From: Stutzerimonas stutzeri SDM-LAC
GTDB taxonomy: Bacteria > Pseudomonadota > Gammaproteobacteria > Pseudomonadales > Pseudomonadaceae
Assembly (NCBI RefSeq): GCF_000235745.1
Contig: NZ_AGSX01000064.1
Location: forward strand, 1-51,495
Direction of reading: 5' to 3'
Length of the DNA stretch: 51,495 nt
Positions 18,989 through 30,500 of the stretch are shown here, piece by piece. A program made the position numbers and the translations under genes. The notes beneath the pieces are model-generated. The model made no database searches and was not told the DNA's origin. It saw only the letters and a program-made list of their open reading frames with translations. Numbering within the stretch: the stretch's first letter is position 1; every line of letters starts with the position of its first letter.

Positions 18989-19290
18989 GATCGATCCGGT
19001 AAGGCTGATTGCATTGAGCCACGTCAATCCGATGGTTGGCTGCGACAACAATCGGACGACCGCCATCGGGTTAATACAGGTGCCGCAAAGTCTAGAACAG
19101 ACCGAAGCGCCAAATGTGCCGCTGGTCGATTTACCCGCGGTATGAACCCTGCGGCGTGCCGCGCCGGCCGACTCTGGCGGCCCACACACGCTTCGGTCTT
19201 GATACATTTCGGTGCGCTGGGGCGTAGCGTGGATCGCACTGCACTGGTCCACAAAATAGGCCCCGGCGGTTTCAGAAATCGACGACCCCT
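18989..19290. other. Intergenic between nosR and the acyl-CoA dehydrogenase
   Basis: About 300 bases holding the upstream nosR box (19014-19027) and otherwise nothing recognised. The acyl-CoA dehydrogenase ends at 19291, so this stretch is its 3' flank. No clear intrinsic terminator is seen. Confidence 0.5.
19014..19027 (-). promoter_or_regulatory. Second, weaker FNR-like box ahead of nosR
   Basis: Seen: TTGAG-CCAC-GTCAA, centred 39 bases upstream of the first box, about 3.7 helical turns. One half (GTCAA) is perfect and the other has G in place of T or C. It could be a second DNR or ANR contact or chance. Confidence 0.4.
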
Positions 19291-20544
19291 CTAGGCATTG
19301 CGCCCAGGCGGCGTCAGGTAGGCGGCCGTTGCGCCACGATTGGCTTCGCTGGCCTTGATTTCCATCCGGGCGATGCTGCGCAGATGCACCTGGTCGGGGC
19401 CATCGGCGAAGCGCAGGGCCCGCCCGCCGGTCCACATGTCTGCCAGCGGCGTATCGGGCGTCAGGCCCATTGCGCCGTAGACCTGCATGGCGCGATCAGC
19501 GACGTTGGTCAGCATTCGGGGCACCAGCGCCTTGATCATGGAGATCTCCTTGCGCGCCGCCTTGGCACCGACCTCGTCGATCATCCAGGCGGTCTTCAGC
19601 ACCAGCAGCCGCGCCTGTTCGATTTCGATGCGGGACTCGGCAATCCAGTCGCCAACATTCGAATACTGCTGCAGGTATTTGCCGAACGCCTTGCGCTCCT
19701 GGCAGCGCTCGACCATCAGTTCCAGCGCCAGCTCGGCCATGCCGATCGAGCGCATGCAGTGGTGGATTCGCCCCGGCCCAAGGCGGGCCTGGGCCATCAT
19801 GAAGCCCTCGCCTTCCTTACCCAGCAAATTGCCTGCCGGCACCCGCACATTACGCAGAACCAGCTCGCTGTGGCCTTCCGGTGCCAGGTGATTCATCACC
19901 GGAATATTGCGTACCAGCTCGACACCGGGCGTGTCGAACGGCACCAGAATCATGCTCTGCTGCTGGTGGGTCTCTGCAGCCGGGTCGGTCTTGCCCATGA
20001 CGATCAGCAGCTTGCAGTTGGGGTGCGAGGCGTTGGTGATAAACCACTTGCGCCCGTTGATCACGTAATCGTCGCCATCGCGCCGGATCAGCGTCTGGAT
20101 ATTGGTGGCATCGGAGGACGGCACGTCCGGTTCGGTCATGGCGAAGGCCGAGCGGATCTCGCCGTCAAGCAAGGGATTCAACCAGCGCTGGCGCTGCTCC
20201 GGCGTGGCGAACATGTGCAGCAGCTCCATGTTCCCGGTATCCGGCGCATTGCAGTTGAACACCTCCGACGCCCAGTGCACGCGCCCCATGATCTCGGCAA
20301 GCGGCGCGTACTCCAGATTGCTCAGCCCCATGCCCGGCTCATCCTCGCCGAGCGAGGGCAGGAACAGGTTCCACAGCCCTTCCGAACGCGCCAGCGCCTT
20401 GAGATCCTCCATGAACGAAACCGGATAGACCCCGGCCGCAACCTCCATATGCCAGGCGCCGATACGCGGCACGATGTACTGATCCATGAACGCGAGAAGC
20501 TGCTGACGCAGCGCTTCGACACGTGGGCTATAGGCGAAATGCAT
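19291..20544 (-). CDS. Acyl-CoA dehydrogenase family protein
   Basis: 417-residue flavoprotein of the acyl-CoA dehydrogenase family, nearest in look to the ACAD10/11-like class. Known: such enzymes introduce an alpha-beta double bond into acyl-CoA with FAD. Seen: FAMTEPDVPSSDATNI and GRKWFITNASHP (FAD/substrate region), GRIHHCMRSIG, RKAFGKYLQQYSNVGDWIAESRIEIEQARLL and YGAMGLTPDTPLADMW near the C-terminus. Substrate not inferable. It is transcribed alone; the nos locus ends upstream of its stop side. No electron-transfer flavoprotein or thiolase genes are nearby. Confidence 0.9.
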   Translation of the reverse strand: MHFAYSPRVEALRQQLLAFMDQYIVPRIGAWHMEVAAGVYPVSFMEDLKALARSEGLWNLFLPSLGEDEPGMGLSNLEYAPLAEIMGRVHWASEVFNCNAPDTGNMELLHMFATPEQRQRWLNPLLDGEIRSAFAMTEPDVPSSDATNIQTLIRRDGDDYVINGRKWFITNASHPNCKLLIVMGKTDPAAETHQQQSMILVPFDTPGVELVRNIPVMNHLAPEGHSELVLRNVRVPAGNLLGKEGEGFMMAQARLGPGRIHHCMRSIGMAELALELMVERCQERKAFGKYLQQYSNVGDWIAESRIEIEQARLLVLKTAWMIDEVGAKAARKEISMIKALVPRMLTNVADRAMQVYGAMGLTPDTPLADMWTGGRALRFADGPDQVHLRSIARMEIKASEANRGATAAYLTPPGRNA

Positions 20545-20714
20545 CGGACACCTCGAAGGTCAGACGGGTCGGGAATGCACTCACCATAGGCGCGGTAAGG
20601 CAGAAAAAGAACAAGTCTAAAGCAGCTGAATCAGTCGCCAATCACGGCGGCTGATAGCGCGACGGGGTTGACCGAGGTCATCGCCCGCAAGGCGCCAATG
20701 CACTAGCGCTGCCC

Positions 20715-21155
20715 TTACCAGCGCAGATAGAACATCCCCTTGGCCAGCAACACGATGCCCACCATCTGCGCGAAGATCGCCCAGTGGATGCGCCGATAGC
20801 GGGTCGGCGTCATGCGCCCGCTGCGCAGCAGCATGGCGACCATACCAAAGGTGAAAAAGACCCCGACCGCCAGCAGAATCTTCAGTGACAGCAAGGTCGC
20901 AAAGCTGCTGGCGAATGGGTCGGCCAATGCCTGGCGGTGATACCAGGCCAGCCCGATACCCGCGCCGTAGACGAACAGTACGACCCAGTGCAGCACCACC
21001 CGCAAGCGCGCGCCGACCGCCTTGTCGACCCTTTGCATCAGTTCCGGCTCGATTTGCTGGCGCACGCGGCTGAGCACCGCGACCTCGACGAACAATGTGC
21101 CGATAAAGAAGATCGCCGCCAGCAGATGGATGACATGCAACAGGGAATAGCTCAT
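20715..21155 (-). CDS. CopD-family small membrane protein
   Basis: 146-residue integral membrane protein with four hydrophobic segments. Seen: LLHVIHLLAAIFFIGTLFVEV at the N-terminus with two histidines, LHWVVLFVYGAGIGLAWYH in the second helix, and RRIHWAIFAQMVGIVLLAKG near the end. CopD-type domains are associated with copper handling, though the small stand-alone members are poorly characterised. The ATG at 21155 is chosen over a GTG at 21158 because GGAG lies five bases upstream of it. The nearby copper-rich nos locus is suggestive, but co-regulation is not shown. Confidence 0.7.
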   Translation of the reverse strand: MSYSLLHVIHLLAAIFFIGTLFVEVAVLSRVRQQIEPELMQRVDKAVGARLRVVLHWVVLFVYGAGIGLAWYHRQALADPFASSFATLLSLKILLAVGVFFTFGMVAMLLRSGRMTPTRYRRIHWAIFAQMVGIVLLAKGMFYLRW

Positions 21156-21247
21156 CACGGCTCCTTCGGTTGTGGTGCCGCCCAGCCTAGCAAAGCCACA
21201 AGCGCCGCAGAACAGCGCTCAGCGATTCAGCTCGCAGGTTGTCACCC

Positions 21248-21571
21248 TTAGCGTTGCACCTGCTGCCCGACGACCAGGCTGTTGTTCGACGTGCGCAGTC
21301 GCGATCGGCTTCCATCGTCTTTCTCGATCACGTAGAGGGTTTGCTCCAGACCGGCCGCTTCCTGCACCTCCTGCCCGGCCAGGTAACCCAAACCGCCACC
21401 GATCAGCGCACCGATAGGGCCGCCGGCAACCGCTCCCAGCATAAGCCCGCTAAGCCCACCGAAACCGCCACCGACGACGCGATCCTCACGTGCCGATACC
21501 ACCTCATCGGCGCTGGCCAGCGAGCTGGCGAACAGGGTTGCGCAGGTAACCAAAGCGACTAGATTCTTCAT
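21248..21571 (-). CDS. Glycine-zipper exported protein
   Basis: 107-residue small exported protein. The start at 21571 gives a clear signal peptide (KNLVALVTCATLFASSLASA) with GGAG six bases upstream; the longer frame to 21709 lacks this. Seen: a glycine-zipper stretch (GGGFGGLSGLMLGAVAGG then GALIGGGLGYLAGQ), which forms close helix packing in membrane-associated proteins, and a short polar C-terminal domain. It resembles small outer-membrane or stress-associated glycine-zipper proteins; no specific function can be given. Confidence 0.7.
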   Translation of the reverse strand: MKNLVALVTCATLFASSLASADEVVSAREDRVVGGGFGGLSGLMLGAVAGGPIGALIGGGLGYLAGQEVQEAAGLEQTLYVIEKDDGSRSRLRTSNNSLVVGQQVQR

Positions 21572-21762
21572 ACGATGCTCCGCTGTGTATTGTGTTGTCA
21601 CCTGTGTACAGTCATAAAGCGTGCCGCTTTTAATTGCCTTCATATTCAATGAGTTAAAGTCATAAGCGTATTTTCCACCCTGAACATACGGGTCATTTAT
21701 ACCCGTCAAAGAGTATTTTTAACCCAGCACTAAAACCGCCTCTCAGCATGGAGACCATTGCA

Positions 21763-22161
21763 ATGATCCGCTGCAAACGCGCCTACGAGCCGCCAGCACT
21801 CGATGACGGCCATCGGGTGCTGGTCGATCGTCTATGGCCTCGCAACCAGCGCAAGGAAACGCTGGCACTCGATGACTGGTGCAAGGCGCTGGCGCCCTCC
21901 AACGAACTGCGCCGCGCGTTCAAATCCGGCAAGCTGGCGTTCGAGCGTTTTCGAGAGGATTACCGACGGGAACTGGCGGGCCATCCCGAGCACTGGTGGC
22001 CGCTGCTGGATATTGCGGCAAGCGGCCAGCTAACGCTCGTCTACGCCGCGCGCGACGAGCAGCAGAACAACGCGCAGGTGTTGGCCGAATGGCTGGAAGA
22101 GGAGTTGGAGCGGCGCGACAGGCCAAGCTCGCCGACCTGCTATGCCGGCGAGCGAATGTGA
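21763..22161 (+). CDS. DUF488 family protein
   Basis: 132-residue soluble protein of the DUF488 family (YeaO-like). Seen: IRCKRAYEPP at the N-terminus, the conserved VLVDRLWPR motif, LDDWCKALAPSNELRRAF, and TLVYAARDEQQNNA near the C-terminus. Biochemical role unknown in the family. The ATG at 21763 is chosen for GGAG nine bases upstream. It converges on the TRAP binding-protein gene, with three bases between the stops. Confidence 0.85.
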   Translation: MIRCKRAYEPPALDDGHRVLVDRLWPRNQRKETLALDDWCKALAPSNELRRAFKSGKLAFERFREDYRRELAGHPEHWWPLLDIAASGQLTLVYAARDEQQNNAQVLAEWLEEELERRDRPSSPTCYAGERM

Positions 22162-22164
22162 CGA

Positions 22165-23527
<1,363 letters not shown>

Positions 23528-24526
23528 CTAGCGGCGGTTGACCGTCAGCGCCGCACGCATGACGTCGGCGCCGATCTGCGACTCGAAGGATTTCCATACC
23601 GGCTGCATCTTGGTGCGCCAGGCCTGGCGCTGCTCGGCGGTGAGCGTAACGAGCGTACTGCTGCCGCTGGCCAGGATGCGTTCACGCTCGCGCTGATTGA
23701 TTGCAGCAGCCTCTGCATTCACCGTCTGGGTCACCTCGAGCAGGATGTTTTCCAGCTCGGAACGCACCGCGAATGGAATGCTGGTCCAGAAGGCGGAGTT
23801 GGTCACCAGCATGTAGTTGAGCACGCCATGGTTGGTTTCGGTGACATAGCTCTGCTTTACCCCGGCGTTCTGCCCACGCATGTTCGACCAGGGGCCTTCG
23901 GTGCCTTGCACCGTGCCGCTCTGCATGGCTTTCGCCACGTCGGAAAAGGGTAGCCGGATGGCCTTGGCATCTACTGCCGCGAACTGCGCTTCGAGTACCG
24001 ATGACGGCTGAATGCGAAACGCCAGACCCGCCGCGTCCGTCGGACTGCGCAATGGCTGGCTGGCCGACAACTGCTTGAGACCGTTATTCCAATAGGCCAG
24101 ACCGTAGATCCCGCGGCCGGCCATCGAGCGCAGCAGCTCGCGACTCATCTCGCGCTTCTGGAAGCGCGCCACCGCCGCCTCGTCGTCGTCGAACAGGAAC
24201 GGCAGATCGAAGACCTCCAGCTTCGGCGAGTACTCGGTGAACTTGGACAGCGACGGCGCCAGCATCTGCACCTTGTTATCCAGCAATGCCTGCATCTCAT
24301 CGGCGTCGCCAACCAGCGTCGAGTTCGGATACACCTCGACCTCCACCGCACCGGCGAGCCGCTCGCGAACCAGTTTCTGGAACAGCAAGGCGCCCTTGCC
24401 CTTTGGCGTGTCGTCCGCGGCGACATGGGCAAACTTGATCACGATGGGTTGCGCGGCGCTGGCCGCCACCGGTGCGAACAACAGGTACAGCGCCACACAA
24501 GGCGCAACGAAAAACGATCTGAACAA
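23528..24526 (-). CDS. TRAP-type C4-dicarboxylate solute-binding protein, DctP family (copy 2)
   Basis: Paralogue of the copy at 22165-23163. A TTG at 24526 is chosen as start because it aligns exactly with the ATG of copy 1, follows the same GGGGGTC leader and gives the same 332 residues; a GTG at 24538 is the alternative. Seen: signal peptide ending [56 protein letters not shown]. Differences from copy 1 are spread over the ligand-lining parts, so the two may bind different dicarboxylates. Again no TRAP permease is adjacent. Confidence 0.9.
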   Translation of the reverse strand: MFRSFFVAPCVALYLLFAPVAASAAQPIVIKFAHVAADDTPKGKGALLFQKLVRERLAGAVEVEVYPNSTLVGDADEMQALLDNKVQMLAPSLSKFTEYSPKLEVFDLPFLFDDDEAAVARFQKREMSRELLRSMAGRGIYGLAYWNNGLKQLSASQPLRSPTDAAGLAFRIQPSSVLEAQFAAVDAKAIRLPFSDVAKAMQSGTVQGTEGPWSNMRGQNAGVKQSYVTETNHGVLNYMLVTNSAFWTSIPFAVRSELENILLEVTQTVNAEAAAINQRERERILASGSSTLVTLTAEQRQAWRTKMQPVWKSFESQIGADVMRAALTVNRR

Positions 24527-24883
24527 TTTGACCCCCACGGGAAATGAGCTCGACGCGACGCCTCGTGAGCACCGTGCGAGTGATGTATTGCAGTTCGATA
24601 TGCTCAGGTGCTGCCTGGTAAGGCGCGCCTGAAGACGTACAGCGGGGTGACCAGAGCACCACGACGAATCGAAGGCTGGCCTTTATTGGAATGGCGGTGA
24701 CCGGCCAGTACGGATTGAATCCAGCCAGTCACCAAGCGGCGCATTTTTCGCCACCAGAGGCTCTAGCACAAGGGTTTAACGTCGAACCAGCTCTCAAAAC
24801 AGAACATTGCACTCATCGGAATATGCGAACTTTCGAACCGCCCCTCACTTCTACTGGCAACATCTTGGCCACTGCGATCTGCC
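24527..24883. other. TRAP copy 2 upstream region and divergent flavoprotein promoter region
   Basis: 357-base gene-free stretch. It carries the second copies of the duplicated TRAP leader blocks (24550-24580, 24676-24693, 24785-24800) and must also hold the promoter of the divergent flavoprotein at 24884. No FNR-type box is seen. Confidence 0.6.
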
Positions 24884-25867
24884 ATGAACGACGAATCGAC
24901 CCCACCGCCGCCACACCCCGCGCCAATCGACTGCCTGATTGTGGGTGGCGGGCCGGGCGGATTGACTGCAGCGCTCTATCTCGCACGCTTTCGCCGTAGC
25001 TGCATGGTCGTGGACGCCGGTTCCAGCCGCGCGTCGTGGATACCGCGATCGCATAACTACCCAGGTTTCCCGCCGGGGATCAGCGGCAATGATCTGCTGG
25101 CTCGCCTACGGGAACAGGCCAGGGGCTATGGCGCGCGACTCGAGCATGGTCGGGTCGAACATATCGAACCCCATGTCGATGGCTTCAGCGTGCGCTACAG
25201 CGACAAGCACTGCGTGACCCGCCGGATCATCCTGGCCACCGGCATTGAAGACACCCTGCCGGACATGCCCGATGTCGAGCAGGCAATCGGCGAAGGCAAG
25301 GTGCGCTTGTGCGCGATATGCGACGGTTATGAGGTCAACGGTGACAACGTCGCGGTCTACGGCGAGGCGGAATGCGCCATTGGCCATGCGGTGTTTCTGC
25401 GCACCTTCAGTGACCAGGTCACGGTGGTCGTCCATGGCGAGCCCAATGCCTGCGACCAGGCCATCGCACTGGCCGAGCACTATGGTATTCGGGTGATCAG
25501 TGATCGAGTCGAGTCCCTGCACCCCTGCGAAACCGGCATCGAACTGCTGACCTGCGGTGGTGACCGGCATCATTTCGACTTCATTTATCCCAACCTGGGC
25601 GCGCGATATCGCTCAGACCTGGCGTTGCAGCTGGGCATCGACTGTGACGAGTGTGGCGGCATCCAAGTGGACGACCACCTGCAAACCACCCTGCGCGGTC
25701 TCTATGCCATCGGCGATGTGACCCTTGGCCTGAAGCAGATGAGCGTCGCCATCGGCCAGGCGGCGCAGGCGGCAACGGCGGTGCACAACAGCCTGGAAGC
25801 CAACCCCTGGGGTGGCTCAAGGCTGGATAGCACAGGCAGCGCGGCGGCCGACAGCGCTGGGCGATAG
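24884..25867 (+). CDS. Thioredoxin-reductase-like NAD(P)/FAD oxidoreductase
   Basis: 327-residue flavoprotein with the two-domain fold of thioredoxin reductase. Seen: FAD-binding [17 protein letters not shown] near residue 20, the redox pair CAICDGYE at about residue 144 (where TrxB has CATCDG), an NADPH-domain glycine pattern that is degenerate ([16 protein letters not shown] rather than GGGNSAxEEA), and the C-terminal [24 protein letters not shown]. The altered pyridine-nucleotide motif suggests it is not a housekeeping TrxB; a ferredoxin- or NADH-linked or signalling role is possible. It stands alone, divergent from the TRAP genes. Confidence 0.85.
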   Translation: MNDESTPPPPHPAPIDCLIVGGGPGGLTAALYLARFRRSCMVVDAGSSRASWIPRSHNYPGFPPGISGNDLLARLREQARGYGARLEHGRVEHIEPHVDGFSVRYSDKHCVTRRIILATGIEDTLPDMPDVEQAIGEGKVRLCAICDGYEVNGDNVAVYGEAECAIGHAVFLRTFSDQVTVVVHGEPNACDQAIALAEHYGIRVISDRVESLHPCETGIELLTCGGDRHHFDFIYPNLGARYRSDLALQLGIDCDECGGIQVDDHLQTTLRGLYAIGDVTLGLKQMSVAIGQAAQAATAVHNSLEANPWGGSRLDSTGSAAADSAGR

Positions 25868-26044
25868 CACGCTATGCGTGCGCAACAAGCCGGTGCGCGC
25901 ACCTCGCCGCAAAGCGCAGCGACATCGTTTTGCCTGTTTGCAGATCAGGGCGCTGCCGACGCGCCGCGTTGCCGATTCTTATCCGCCGCCGCCAATGGTG
26001 AAACAGCTAGGCTGTCTACAAGACTGTTCGCTTCGGAGCCATTC

Positions 26045-27421
<1,377 letters not shown>

Positions 27422-27480
27422 CGCCAGCCGCACGGGAACTCTGGTTCGCCGCCGGCAGTAATCACCATCACAAAGCCTTA

Positions 27481-27514
27481 TCATCCATTCGACGGCGCCA
27501 CGTTCGATGGATGA
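27481..27514 (+). terminator. Hairpin after sdaA
   Basis: Seen: TCATCCATTCGA pairing imperfectly with TCGATGGATGA around a GC-rich loop, 60 bases beyond the sdaA stop. There is no T run, so termination is uncertain. Confidence 0.35.
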
Positions 27515-27583
27515 ATTTCCTCGCCCTGGTAGCTGTCTCCCTCTTTGACGACCGGGAACGTCTGAGTAGACGTTGAGGAATTG

Positions 27584-30500
27584 ATGAGCATCAGCCCTGA
27601 AGCATCTGCGCCCCAAAACAGCCCCTTGGCCCGAAGCACACTGACGTTTCCTGTGGTCGGCATCGGCGCCTCGGCGGGCGGGATTCAGGCGCTGCTTACG
27701 CTGTTCGAGCACATGCCGAACGATTGCGGCATGGCGTTCGTGGTGATCATGCACCTGTCGCCCAAGCACGAAAGCAATGTCGACAAGATCATTCAGAACG
27801 TCACCCAGATGCCGGTGCTGCAGGTCACCCAGCCGGTAGCCATCGAACGCAACCATATTTACGTGATCCCGCCGGCGCTGGACCTGTCGATGAACGACGG
27901 TTACCTGCGCCTGCAGCAACCGGAGCGTGAGCGCGGCCCGCAGGTCGCGATTGATCTGTTCTTTCGCGCCCTGGCGGACGTGCATCACAGCCACGCGGTG
28001 GGGATCGTGCTTTCCGGAACCGGCGCCGATGGCTCAGTGGGCCTGTCGCGCATCAAGGAACAGGGCGGCGTGACCCTGGCGCAGGCGCCGGAAGATGCGG
28101 AGTACGATTCGATGCCGGCCAGCGCCATCGAGACCGGCATGGTCGACATCGTGCTGCCCGTGGCGGAGATGCCGCAGCGGCTGGTTGAGCTGTCGCAGAA
28201 TCTCCAAGTGCTGTTGACCCGCAAGGATCCGCTGCCACCATTGGGTGAGATCGAGCAAAACGACAAGCCTGACGGTCAGGTTGAACACGAGCAGGCACAC
28301 ACGCAATCCAAGCCCAACGAATTGGCGTTGCGCGAGATTCTTGCGGCGTTGCGTGCGCGCACCGGCCACGACTTCCGTCACTACAAGCAAGCCACGGTGT
28401 TGCGCCGTATCGAGCGGCGCATGCAAGTCAACGCCCTGCGCGACATGCCAAGCTACGCCCGCCACCTACAAAGCCACCCGGAAGAAACCCCAGCACTGCT
28501 GGCCGACCTGCTGATCGGCGTCACCAACTTTTTCCGGGACCGCGAAGCGTTCGAGGCCCTGGAGCGCGACGTGCTGCCGGCGTTATTCGAACAGAAGCTC
28601 GAAGCGGACAACAGCGCCCTGCGCGTCTGGTCGGCGGCCTGTTCCACCGGTGAGGAAGCCTATTCGCTAGGCATGTTGCTGGCCGACCAGGCCGAACGCA
28701 GCAGCGCGCGCGGGCGCATCCAGATGCAGCTTTTCGCCACCGACATCGACGAGCGCGCCCTGGAAACCGCCCGCGCCGGCATCTACCCGGAAGCCATCAT
28801 CACCGATGTGCCGCCGACGCGGCTGCGGCAGTATTTCATCAAGGAGCAGAACCATTTCCGCATGCAGAAGGAGCTGCGCGAGCGAATCCTGTTCGCCCGC
28901 CACGACATCCTGCGCGATCCGCCGTTCTCGCGACTGGACATGATTTCCTGCCGCAACCTGATGATCTACCTGGACCGGGACATCCAGATCGAAGTGCTGC
29001 GTATGTTTCATTTCGCGCTCAACCCCGGCGGCTACCTGTTCCTCGGCAACTCGGAAACGGCCGATGCCTGCAGCCAGTATTTCACCCCGGTAGACAAGAA
29101 GAACCACATCTACCGCGCCAAGGATGTCGGCTCCGCCCTGCGCCGCGCACCGACGGGCTCCTTCCAGGGTTTCGCGCTGTCCACGCCGCCGCGGCCGCCG
29201 CTTAACGAGCCCTATCGGCGCAACAAGAAGTTTTCCTTTGCCGACGTGCACCAGCGCGCCCTTGAGCAGTACGCGCCGCCCAGCGTGATCGTCAATCACG
29301 ACGGCGAAATCGTCCACATGTCCGACATGGCGGGAAGCTTCCTGCGCTATGTCGGCGGCGAACCCTCGCTGAACCTGACCACGCTGATCCACCCACAGCT
29401 GCGCCTCGAACTGCGCACCGCGCTGTACCAGGCCACCCACACCGGTAAAAGCGTCGAGGCGCAACGCGTTCGGCTGGAACGTGACGGCCGCAACTTCTAC
29501 GTGAACATGGTGGTTCGGCCGTTCCGCGACAACGAGGCTGGCAGCGAGTACATGCTGGTGCTGTTCGACGAACTCGAAGCCTGCGTAGAGAACCGCACGC
29601 TAGAGCACCCGGACACCCCGGAAACCAAGGACAGCGTCCTGACCCAGCTCGAAGCGGAGCTGCAGCAGACCAAGGAACAGCTGCAAGTCACCATGGAGCA
29701 GTCCGAGACTTCCACCGAGGAGCTGCGCGCCTCCAACGAAGAATTGCAAGTTATAAATGAACAGCTGCGTTCGGCCACCGAAGAGCTGGAGACCAGCAAG
29801 GAAGAGTTGCAGTCGATCAACGAAGAGCTGACCACGGTCAACTGCGAGCTCAAGACCAAGGTCGACGAGACCAGCAAGATCAACGATGACCTGCAGAACC
29901 TGATCTCCTCGACCGACATCGCCACGGTTTTCGTCGACCGCAAGATGCGCATCAAGTGGTTCACGCCGCGCGCACGGGACGTCTTCAACGTCATTGACAA
30001 TGACGCCGGCCGGTCGTTGCTCGACATCACCCATCGCCTCAACTATCCCAAGCTGCACCAGGACGCTGCCGAGGCGTTCGGCGAGCTGCATTTGGTTGAG
30101 CGCGAGATAAGCAACCGCGACGGTGACCGCTGGTATCTGGCGCGTTTTCTGCCTTATCGAACCCTGGACGACCGTATCCAGGGCGCGGTGCTGACGTTCA
30201 TCGACATCACCGACAGGCGTCGCGCCGAAGCGCAGCTCGAGGCCGGGCAGGCGCACCTGCGCCTGCTGGCGCAGAGCACCAAGGGCTACGGGATCATCAC
30301 GCTCGATTGCGACGGCATCATCACCACATGGAATCGAGGCGCCGAGATCATCTTTGGCTACACAGGCCGGGAGGCAATCGGCCAGTGCATCGACATGATC
30401 TACACCGAAGCGGACCGCAGCGCCGGCGTTCCAGCGGCCGAGCGCAAGCGTGCACTGGAGTACGGACAGGCTTCGGATGAACGCTGGCACCTGCGCCGGG

